Positions 1 through 11,686 of a DNA stretch of 64,000 bases are shown piece by piece. Origin of the DNA: Euglena gracilis (taxonomy: Eukaryota; Euglenida; Euglenophyceae; Euglenales); contig CP154956.1 in NCBI GenBank assembly GCA_039621445.1, forward strand, positions 9,175,443-9,239,442. The letters run 5' to 3'. Position 1 is the stretch's first letter. Every line of letters starts with the position of its first letter. The notes under the pieces were generated by a model that was not told where the DNA came from, ran no database searches, and saw only the letters and a program-made list of their open reading frames with translations. A program made the position numbers and the translations under genes.

Positions 1-3000
1 CTCAGCGCCCAGCTCGCCATCGCGCAGGCCAAGGCGGCGGCGGCGGCGCTGCGGGGCGTTGGCGCGGCCGTTGCCCGGCGCCCCGGCCTGCCTGTCCGAT
101 CGGTGTGCTAGTTTCGGACTTGAGGGACAGGAAGGTTTCATTTTATTTTCTTGAGGACCGCCCAGGCTTGTGCTTAGTCAGGTGCCTACCCCACGGGGGG
201 GGGGTGCAAGGGGCAGGCACCCCATAGCACTCGATCCGACCCTGGGGGGGGGTAGGGTTTTGGGGGGTGCCTGCCCCAGCAGGCACCCCCCTCCGACCCG
301 CCGGCGCCTTCGGCGGCGGGGGCCCGGAAAGGCCATTCTCAATGAAAATTTTCTGGGTCCCCCCCGGACCCCTATCTCCCCGGGGGGGCCCGGGGGGGTG
401 TGCCTGCTAGGGGCAGGCACCCTATGGATGGCACCCACCCACCCCCCTCCCCCCCGGTTGGCAAGCACAGCATGGGACCTCCCCCCTTTCGACCAAAGGG
501 CCGACCAAGGGTCGGACTGGGACCCAAAGAACACAGTTTTTGATGATTTGGGTGGATGGACGATGGTCCAATTTTTTTCCTGATGTCGACCTGTTCTCGC
601 TGAGAAATGCCAAATTTCTCTGCCCATTTTCCTGTGTATTTTTCATTGAGTGTGCTGGGACAGCGATTTTTTTTTATTTGCTTAAGGACCGCCCATGTGT
701 ATATGTGTTGTGTACATGTTTCAAATTTTTTTCAGGCAATTTCCCCTTTTTTTGAGCCTTTTTCAAGCGCTATATTTTGCAGGTCGGTCCTGGGGACGAT
801 TGGACAAAAATGAAGAGAATTTGAGGACCGCCCTCAGGCCAATGGCCTGCCAACGGCCGGTTCAGCACCAAATTGGACGGAAATCAAGGCTTGAAAGCGA
901 TGGTCCAAGGATGCCAGAAAGCATTTTTCCCTGACGTCGACCTTTTTTGCCAAAAATATATTTTTTTGTGGCTTTTGTGGATTTTTGGACGGGAATATGT
1001 CGCTCAAGGAACGCCCCGGCGTTTCCCGTCATTTGCAATGTATGTGCTTTGAAGTATTTGTCATCCCTTACTCGTCACAGCCTCTGGGCATCGCGAAGCC
1101 TGCTGGTGTTCGGCCTCCCGTCAGCTTGGTGTGCTTCCTCTTCATGTTTGGAGCAGAATACAATTTTTTTTTGCACCATCGCTGTCATTGCTATGTTGTT
1201 TGTCAGAGGTCAGGGCTCAGTGTCAGGAGAGAATCCGTGGCACCTCCTCCAGGAAATGTATTTTTGCTGAAGCCGGCAACCATAGAATGAAGAGCACACA
1301 GTAAACTGGGCAGAAGCGAAACTGGCACCGGCTATAAACAGACAAGAAGCCTTGCTGCAACTAAGGGGTGGGAGGTGGGGGCTAGGCTTCTTTTTAAGAC
1401 CGGGAGGGGGGACCCCCCCCAAAATCGGACCCGTTAAAGGCAATTTTCAAAAAAGGTATACCTGGCGCCTCTGACCCCCCCCCCCCCGGGACCCACCCAC
1501 CCACCCCCCAGAGGGGGTCTTCTGACTTAAAAAGAAGCCTGGGAGGGGCTGAAGTTGGGTTGCTGAGCGACACCCAGTTGTCTGTGTTATCAGTGCAAAA
1601 TAAAATGGCGCCAATTTGGCGCAAAATGGTCGTCGCCCCCCCCCCCCCCCGCAGGCGGCACGTGGGCTGGTCGGACTGACTGCCGACAAGGCGGAGTACC
1701 AGAAGAAGGTGTTGGCAGCGGCCAAGGCTGCGGAAGAGGCTCGCAAGGCGCAGATCCTGAAGATCCAGGAGGACCGGAAGGCCATTGCCGCCAAGGCCAT
1801 CAAGGTATTTTCCCGCCATCAAGGGATTCTCATCTCCACATTTTGGCTCCCCCTTTTTTGACCTGTTTTCAAGTGCCACTTTGGGACTGCAGGGCGGGAT
1901 GCTTTTTTTTTATCTTACTGAAGACTGTCCTTGGGCCTAATAAAGAATGGCCAACGGTCGATTTCGGGATCCAATGGGGTCGAAAATTGAAAAGTCAAAA
2001 AGCTCATTTTGTTGTTTTAGGTGTATGGATGGTAGAATCAAGATGCCCGCCAGCTATTTTCCCTCCGAACTCGGCCAAAATATGGCCCTTTTGGACCGGG
2101 GTTCTGGGAGTTAAGGACCACCCTGGGGTCACACACAGAGCCGGAAAAAGAGCAAAAAACGCCCTTTTCCGCACTTTTGAACACGTTGCCCATCTTTGAT
2201 GTTTTGGTGTTCAAATAATACCAGGAAATGGGCTTTTTCAGATGCATTCTCAATGAAAAGGGATTATTGAACAACTTTGGCCTGATTTCCGGCCTTTTGC
2301 CCGTCCACACAACTGAAAATCTTCCGGGCCCCCAATGTTCTCACCCGTATGTGTTTCGTTTTGGCTTTTCGGCTTTTTTGCCGTTTTCCTCACATTTGGC
2401 TGGCAAAACGGCTTTTTTTGATGTTTTCCCAACGGCGAAACGGCTTTTCGCCATTTTGCCGAAAAGCAGGTTTGAGTCGACCTCTGATGGGTGGGAACCA
2501 GGAGATTTTTTTACTTGGGACCTTGCATTTTTTTGACTTGCATAATTTGAAGGGCCAAGTTGTATTCCCCCCCCCCCCTGGGCAAGGTGGGTGGGAGGCA
2601 GGGCTGCAGGTTCCCCACCAGACCATTGCTTTAACACCTGTCCCACCCCACCCCCCGGGGGCAGGGATGGATGGGAAGCCTTGAGGGGGGGGGGGGGGGG
2701 GGGTCGGACCCCCCCCTCCCGACACGGAGGGGGGGGGGTGGGTCGGACCCCCCCCTCCTACCTCGAAACTGAGGGGGGGCCGAAAATTTTTCGATTTCAT
2801 GGACGGGCAAAGGGCCGGAAATCGGGTCGAAATCGGTCAAAAACCCCTGATTTTTCTTTTAAAATCGATCCAAAAATGCTCGTTTTTTGAAATTTTTTGA
2901 ACAATTTTTTGGGGGAAAACACTAACACATCAAAAAAAGGGCAATACGTCCAAAAGTTAGCAAAAAGGGGTGTTTTTGCTCATTTTCCGGCGCGCAGCGC

Positions 3001-5655
3001 CGGAAGAAAATTTTCTGCTATTTTTGGCACCTGTCAAGGAGGGGGGGGTGGGGGGGTCCGGACCCCCCCTCCCAACATCTAGGGGGGGGGGTGGTCCGGA
3101 CCAGGTTTTGAATAGTGCTGAGCTCTTAATAAGCGCGCACCCACCCCTTCATTGACCCCTCCATACATACTGGCACACCGCATGGAGCTCTTTTGACTGA
3201 AATTCATGTGTTTGTGCCAGAAACATGGCGCTGGCGGGTCGAAAAACGCTCGTTTTCGGCTCAAAACCAGTTTTTCCGGGTCCGGGAGGCCAAAAAACGT
3301 CGTTTCGGGCAAAACAAAATTTTCCGATTTTTTTCGACTTTTTCGACCCGGTTTTGACCCAAAGCCAATGGGGCGGCGGCCCAAAACGGGGCGCTGGCGG
3401 GTCGAAAAACGCTCGTTTTCGGCTCAAAAACAGTTTTTTTTTGTTTTGTAGGCCAAAAAACATCGTTTCGGGCAAAAAAATTTTTTTCGATTTTTTTCGA
3501 CTTTTTCGACCCGGTTTTGACCCAAAATCAATGGGTCGGCGGCCCAAAACGGGGCGCTGGCGGGTCGAAAAACGCTCGTTTTCGGCTCAAAAACAGTTTT
3601 TCTGGGTCCGGGAGGCCAAAAAACATCGTTTCGGGCAAAAAAAATTTTTATGATTTTTTTCGACTTTTTTGACCCGGTTTTGACCCAAAGTCAATGGGTC
3701 GGCGGCCCAAAACGGGGCGCTGGCGGGTCGAAAAACGCTCGTTTTCGGCTCAAAAACAGTTTTTCCGGGTCCGGGAGGCCAAAAAACGTCGTTTCGGGCA
3801 AAAAATTTTTTTTCGATTTTTTTCGACTTTTTCGACCCGGTTTTGACCCAAAATCAATGGGTCGGCGGCCCAAAACGGGGCGCTGGCGGGTCGAAAAACG
3901 CTCGTTTTCGGCTCAAAAACAGTTTTTCCGGGTCCGGGAGGCCAAAAAACATCGTTTCGGGCAAAAAAAATTTTTTCGATTTTTTTCGACTTTTTCGACC
4001 CGGTTTTGACCCGGTTTTGACCCAAAATCAATGGGTCGGCGGCCCAAAACGGGGCGCTGGCGGGTCGAAAAACGCTCGTTTTCGGCTCAAAAACAGTTTT
4101 TCTGGGTCCGGGAGGCCAAAAAACATCGTTTCGGGCAAAAAAAATTTTTATGATTTTTTTCGACTTTTTTGACCCGGTTTTGACCCGAAGTCAATGGGTC
4201 GGCGGCCCAAAACGGGGCGCTGGCGGGTCGAAAAACGCTCGTTTTCGGCTCAAAAACAGTTTTTCCGGGTCCGGGAGGCCAAAAAACATCGCTTTGGGCA
4301 AAAAATTTTTTTTCGATTTTTTTCGACTTTTTCGACCCGGTTTTGACCCAAAATCAATGGGTCGGCGGCCCAAAACGGGGCGCTGGCGGGTCGAAAAACG
4401 CTCGTTTTCGGCTCAAAAACAGTTTTTCTGGGTCCGGGAGGCCAAAAAACATCGTTTCGGGCAAAAATTTTTTTTTGATTTTTTTCGACTTTTTTGACCC
4501 GGTTTTGACCCAAAGTCAATGGGTCGGCGGCCCAAAACGGGGCGCTGGCGGGTCGAAAAACGCTCGTTTTCGGCTCAAAAACAGTTTTTCTGGGTCCGGG
4601 AGGCCAAAAAACATCGTTTCGGGCAAAAAAAATTTTTATGATTTTTTTCGACTTTTTTGACCCGGTTTTGACCCAAAGTCAATGGGTCGGCGGCCCAAAA
4701 CGGGGCGCTGGCGGGTCGAAAAACGCTCGTTTTCGGCTCAAAAACAGTTTTTCTGGGTCCGGGAGGCCAAAAAACATCGTTTCGGGCAAAAATTTTTTTT
4801 TTGATTTTTTTCGACTTTTTTGACCCGGTTTTGACCCAAAGTCAATGGGTCGGCGGCCCAAAACGGGGCGCTGGCGGGTCGAAAAACGCTCGTTTTCGGC
4901 TCAAAAACAGTTTTTCTGGGTCCGGGAGGCCAAAAAACATCGTTTCGGGCAAAAAAAAATTTTCCATTTTTTTCGACTTTTTTGGCCGAAAACGGCTAAG
5001 TCGAACAGAGGGAAAAGTGTACAAAATGGCCTGAAATGGCCAAATTGGCCAAAAAAACGCCTGTATCTCGGGCTGGGCGGGGAGTTGTGGGGAAACCATA
5101 ATCCCAGTAGATAGAGCGTTCCAAGGGCTTCAATTTAGGTCTCTGGACATTTCCCTTGATTTTGCACCATTTTCGAGAAATTTTGAAAACATCGATTTTT
5201 TGACCCCCCACCCCCCGAAAACGGCTAAGTCGAACAGAGGGAAAAGTGTACAAAACGGCCAGCTGCGCCGAAAACGGCCGTATCTCGGGCTAGGCGAGGA
5301 GTTGGGGGGAAATCAAAATACCGGTGGATGGGGCGTTCCAAGGGCTTCAAATTAGGTCTCCGGACATTTCCTTTGATTTGGCTTCATTTTGGAGATATTT
5401 TGAAAATTGACATTTTTTGGCAGTCCAAGGGGGGGGGCTCATCCAGGGGGGGGGCGGGTAAATCCTACCGAGTTTGGACCCCTTCGCGCGTGAATAACTC
5501 GGGCCTGGCGGGGAGTTGGGGGTCAAACCCAGGTGATTCGGAAACTAGGAATCCAGTCGCTCGCGACTGAAAAAAAAAATTCTGGCAACCGGGCCGGGAT
5601 CATGGTGATAATCCGTCGGTTCCCGAGGTGGCCCCGACCCGGGGGGGGGGGGGGG

Positions 5656-5696
<41 letters not shown>

Positions 5697-8600
5697 AAGC
5701 TTCGCTCTTACCCATAAAGGGATAAGAGCTCAGCGACCCCCCCCTACCACCTTACCCCCCTAGGGGGGGGGGGGGTGGTCGGGACCCCCCCCTACCACCT
5801 ACCTCAATACCGAAGGGCTTCCCATCCATCCCTGCCCGGGGGGGGGTGACTGACTGGTTTTTTGGCCGTGACCCCCTTCCCCCTGGGGGTGGGGTCGGCC
5901 AGAAATCACCCAAAAGTGGTGAGTGGCCAACCGGCGCCGAAGGCGCCGGAGAAAATTTGTGCCAAAAATGGTTTTCCTGAGTGGTTCCTGAGTGTTCCCG
6001 CCCGGGGGGGTAAAGTGACTGACTGGCTTGGCCGAGAAAAGTGACTGACTGGTTTTTTCGGAGTGGAGAGTGACCCCCCCTCACTAGAGTGACCCCTCAC
6101 GGGGGTCGCTAAGCAATGGTGTGCTCCCCACCCCCTCCGCAGGCGGCCCAGGAGCGCCTCGGGGGCCGCCTCGCCGCCCAGAAGGCCCTCCTCCTGCCCA
6201 AGATCGGCAAGGACGGGAAGCCCATCCCGGGCGCCAAGCCCGGGGCCGAGCTGTCCCCGGCCACCAGCGCCGCCCTGGGCATGCCGTTGCGGGCCCCCCC
6301 CCCCGCCGACGCTTGCCGTTCATTTCGCATTGCACTCCGTGGAAGTGAAAATTTTTTATTTGGGTTTGGGTCGGGTGGCCAGGTCAGGCAGCTGTGGACC
6401 CCGGGCCCCCCCCGCCCCCGGGGGGTCCCCCCTTAGGGGGTGGGATATACTTTTCGGCGCCGATAATTTTTGAAGAAGTGCTTTTTTTCGCGATTTTGGC
6501 CATTTTTTTTGTTGGTCCCCCGGGTCCCCCTGGGGGGCCCCTCCCCCCCGGCCTTGAAAAAACCCCTGGTTTGGGTTGATCCCAAACCCAAATGTTCCCA
6601 GTCACGTTTGGGTTGAACTTTTCCAATTTTCCAGAAGGTAAGGTGCACCACGGGTCAATCCGGCCTGCCCCTCCCCCCTCCCCAGCTTTTTTTTTTAAAT
6701 CTTGTTTACTGTTCTGGCTGATGCTCTCCAAGGAAGTCTCTTCAGGAATGCACGACTCTTCTGGAACCACACCATTTTTGGAACGTTGGCGCCCCCCCAT
6801 TTTTTTGTGTTGTGGTTGTGGTTGTGGTCAAAAAATCTTGGTCTTACGCCCTCTCCAAGACCACAGCAACCACTTGTTGTTGCTGTTGTTCCACCGAGGG
6901 CAAGAAGTCAGATTGTGTCTAAAGGTCTCATACGCCATACGCCCTCTCCAAGACCACAGCAACCATTTGTTGCTGTTGTTCCACCGAGGGCAAGAAGTCA
7001 GACAGAAACAAGTGAATCTAACGTTCATGCTCCCCCAGCCACTTTTTTTTGGTGATGTGAAAGTTCTCAGTGTGGAAGAAATGTGTGGAGTTCTGGCTTC
7101 GAATTCCTGCCTAAATTCCAGTTTTGATGATCAACGTATCGCAGGCATTTTTTTTGATGTGCATCTTTCTGACTTCCATTGCTTTTGCAAAGGCATGGGC
7201 CTGGCAGCCATTGCTGCAGCTGCGGCAGGAACCGATGCTGAGAAGGCGAAGAAGGCAGCGCGAATCCCATGGATTGAGCAGGTGTGACCTGCTGGTCTAA
7301 AGGCCAGCCCATTGAGCCCATGAAGGGCACCCCCCTCCCCCGCTCCCACCCATCAACAGGTGTTATTTTCCTTTTTTGTTTTTTTTCCAAGCCCCCTGCA
7401 GGGCAGCTGGACAACAACAAAATGAAAGAAAATGTCGTTTTTGGAAATGCGAATTGGGCCATGAAGGTAAGTAGCATTATCAGTCATTTAGGGGGCACTT
7501 TTTGTATTTTTTTTTTTGCAGTTCGTGGTTTTTGGGGTCAGGGATTTTTTTAAGTTTGGACCCCCGGGGGGGGGGAGGGGGGGGTAGGGTGGGTGGATCC
7601 GCCGGACCCCCTCCCCCCCCCCGGGGGGGGTCCCCCCCGGAGGGGGGTGGGATATACTTTTCGGCGCCGCAGGCGCCGAAAAAATTCTATTTTTTAGCAT
7701 TTTTCGCAATTTTTCGGCCATTTTTTGTGGGTCCCCCTCCCGCCCCCGGGGGGCCCCCCCCCCCCCCCCCCTCCCCCCCCCCGGTCTTAAAAAAACCCCT
7801 GTTTGGGGTGACCGAGTTTTTCCATCTTCTGCTTCCCCTCTTTAGGTGCACGAGGGCTTCTTGTCTTTAATCCCCCGGGGGGTCTTGCGGAAAACGGTTC
7901 TTCATGATTTGTCAGAGAATTTGTGGAGGAATTGATATCAAAGTTGTCCATTTCACAGGAGAGTTTGTTCCGTCTTCTGGGGGTTTTTCTGTTTTGCAAC
8001 ATTTTTACAGCCTCGTGACTCGGAGGGGGTGGGCACACACTGGTGCAACTGAGGGGGCACACACAAAAAAGCCACATGGGGGGGGCTCATCCCCCCTTTT
8101 TTGCCAGCGTCACCGAAATTGTTTTTATGTTTTTTCCCCACAGCTCACCAAGTCCACCTTGAACCCTTGGGATTTGGTAGATCGTACTGCTTTGGACCTC
8201 CTCCAACGGTGTGGCACTATTGCACAAAAAATTTGAGCAAAGGTTTGAATTGAAGATCAGATTCACACTGGCAGTCAATCTGCAGCAGTAGCTTGCATTG
8301 CATGGAGAGCATTTCTAACATTTCTAACATTTCTAACAACAACAAGAATTTTTCGGGTAGCGCAAAGGAATTGTCCGGCTGACCCCGGGGGACACAATGG
8401 CCAAAGGTGCCTGGCCAGGGTGCTCTGGCACAGGAAGCCCCCAAAATGGATTTATTTAACACCTGTGTGCAGACCCCGAGGACTTCGTGTTATTTTGTAT
8501 AACACCACATCCCAGGGGGTGGACCCCCTCCCTCATTTGTCATTTTCCCCTGGCAGAAAACCGTGAACGTTTGGTTTGCTATTTGTGCTGTTTCACCTCA

Positions 8601-11600
8601 TCTTGTACACTGTACAATTTCATTTCATACCTGTGTTTTCAGGTTCCCGAACTTGATCCTTGCACCGGATCTGGTTCATGTCACCTGCCATTACGGCAAA
8701 AAGGATTGGCATCCAAGCAGAAACCTGGAAGATTTTGCCGTGTTTTGTGAAGCAATCACATGAAAATCCTGAGGCTTGGCATTTTTGGGAAGCTTCTCTT
8801 TGGAAGCCCACAGGGGGAGGGGACAACCCTCCTTTGTGAAAGGCGAAAAGTGGAGACGACAGAAATTCAACTGCTTTTTGCTTGTTGGTGTGGGCTGATC
8901 CAGACCGACCCCCTGGTGGAGACACTCAAGGTTGATGAGTCGAAGGACCAGGTCCGGGAGACGGTGTGCACCTGCTGAGTATGGGATGGACGAACGAAAC
9001 CACCCTGTGTGTTCTATTTGGATTGTCTGGCTTGTTATTTGGATGTCTGTGTGATGACTGACACATTTTTGACCAAGCAATGAAGTATGGAGCTCAAAAG
9101 TGTGGAACTGTTGTCATTTGCAGAAGCGTCTGGTAAATTGTTTTGAGCGCCGAGTGCGTTTATCAAGGAGGGATTTTTTTTTTTAAATGGCTTCAATAAG
9201 TCACATTTTCTGATAAAAATCTGAATAACCTACCCCGCATCCCGCATAAAACCTGAAGTACGGCCCAACGGGGTTTTTGCTTTTTTTGTTTTTTTGGTAG
9301 AATCTGCGTTTTCCCCCATTTTTTATCGTTGTTTTTTGTTTTTTTTGTTTGGTGTTTTTGTGTCGCGTTTTTGTAGACCTTGAACCAGGGCCGTTTCCTG
9401 TTTGTGGTTTTGTCACTGTTTCTCACACCCACCCGCAGGATGTCGAGCTGCCTGCTGGCGACAAGAAGCGCATCGTGCGGGTGGCGTTGTTCACGGGCAA
9501 GCTGCTCGCGGTGCAGACCCATGTGGCCAACCGCATGCAGTTTGCGGTGCACAAGGCCGCGGAGCCGGCGTGCCTGCCAGGTGAGCCCCCCCCCCCCCCA
9601 GATGGCACACCTGTTTGCGTCAGTTGTCAGTACAAATGTCAAATAGTGAGTCAAATCAATCGACAAACTGTGAGTGTGTGCTAAACCAACAGGGGTTGGT
9701 GCGTCCAAACCAGGCTTGCGCTTAGTCGGGTGCCTACCCCACGGGGGGGGGGTGGGTGCTAGGGGCAGGCACCCCATAGCACCCGATCCGACCCCCCCCC
9801 CCAGGGGGAGGTAGGGTTTTTGGGGGGTGCCTGCCCCCAGCAGGCACCCCCCTCCGACCCCGGGGCCCGGAAACGGCCATTTTCAATGAAAATTTTCTGG
9901 GTCCGGCCCGGACCCCTATCCCCCCCGGGGGGGGTGTGCCTGCTAGGGGCAGGCACCCACCCCCCTCCCCCCCCCCGGTCGGTAAGCACAAGCATGGTCC
10001 AAACCGGGGCATGGCTTGAGGCGAGGGCACTCAATCCATATTTTTTTTTTAAAGTTTGTTGACGAAGAACCGAACAAAATTTGGACCCCCCCCCCGGAAC
10101 TGGATCTACCGAACCCTGACTATTCTTTTAGCCCAGTTCGACCACGGCCAGTCAGTTTCGAAGGTGCTGGGGGCTACAGCAGAACCCGAACCCCCCCCCC
10201 CGTGGCTGTGAAATGGAAGGCTGCTTCCCACCTTTTTTGAATGTAATCTTTCGGTAGGTGTGTCCATTTTCAACTGTTGCTCTCAGGCGGCGCATGGGAC
10301 GCCAAACTGGATGGTGCGGATCCCGAAAAGCTGCCCACATTGAAGAAGACCGCCGTCCGCATCTTGAAGACGCTGTACGGCGTGGATTTGAGCTCGTGCA
10401 AGTTCCACCGCTTTTTGGACCTCAAGTACGTCAGTGAGGAAGGCGAGCAGGTGTGGCAGTTGAGCTGCACCAGTGCAGTGCGGTTTTTTTTTGTTTGCCG
10501 GTGTCTGCGTGGGGCAGTCAAAACACGGCGCGGAACGAGAATCCCAAAAGTCCAAAAAAGATGGGGGTCGCCCCCCCCCCCCCTCCCCAGGTCCGATCCG
10601 CTTCTTTTCCCATACGTCCGTAAATACCGATTTTTAGGTCACCACTTGTTTTCGGCAGTACCAACTACCCACTGCACAGCCTGTCAAAAGACATGTCAGG
10701 GAATTGAAGTTTGAAGTTGCGGTTTTTTTTCCAGTCAAGTTTCATCGGAAGACGCACGGCGTGGACATCAGGGGTTTTTTTAGTCGTGGACCCCCGGAGG
10801 GGGGTCGGATATACTTTTCGGCGCCAAAGGCGCCGAAAAATGCTATTTTTAGCACTTTTCGCGATTTTTCGCCCATTTTTTTTTTGTTGGTCCCCGGGGA
10901 CCCCCCCAGGGGGTGGGTGGGTGGGGGGGGACCCCCCCGGTCTTTAAAAAAAAACCCCTGGTGGACATGGCCGGTCTTTCCCCCGCCCCGTCGCAGAGCC
11001 ACACCACCGTCCTCTTCCCCGAGTTGTGGCCGGTGGACGACCTGCCCCTGGGCCTGGGCCGGGTGGTGCGGGAGAAGGAGCAGGAGGTGTGCCGCCGGCA
11101 GACATTCGTTTCGGTGAGGGCGCTGGGACACCTGGAAGGATTGGGGGGCTTCTCACAAGGCCAGGTTGGTTCATAAGGGACAGGAAGGTTTTTTTTTCTC
11201 AAGAACCACCCCCTGAGGCCAAAGGCACAGCCAACGACTGATCCGGGGATGGAAGGGGGCCAAATCAAAGCATCGAAATCCGCATTTTTTGACATTTTGG
11301 GTGGATGGGCAATGGTCCAGAACTTTTTCCCATTTTGGCCAAAATATCGGCCATTTTTTGTCCATTTTTCTCATCAGTTTTCATTGAGTGTGCTGGGATG
11401 GGAAGTTTTTCTGTCAAGGAAAGTTATTGGTTTTTGGCTCCACCTCCCCCCAGGGTTGGGGGGAGGTTGAGTCGGCCAGGAATGGCCAAAAGTGGCCACC
11501 CGTCGCCAGATAATTTTCGAGAGTTTTGGCCAAAATCCGTTGATTTTGGGCCATTGAACGAGGATTGACTGGTATTCTTGAAAGTGGAAAGTGACCTGCG

Positions 11601-11654
11601 GGAAATTCAAAGAGATCGACGGAGGCGATCCCAGACTAACTGACACACACACCA

Positions 11655-11686
<32 letters not shown>

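Noticed and set aside
3225-5034. Long repetitive ORFs on both strands (motifs such as GGSKNARFRLKNSF)
   Set aside because: They are the translated 163-bp tandem repeat. The period is not a multiple of three, so frames swap from unit to unit, and both strands are open.
6592-7287. 231-codon plus-strand ORF across the minisatellite
   Set aside because: It reads through repeat units and T-rich intron DNA. Only its last 29 codons coincide with the likely exon at 7193-7281.
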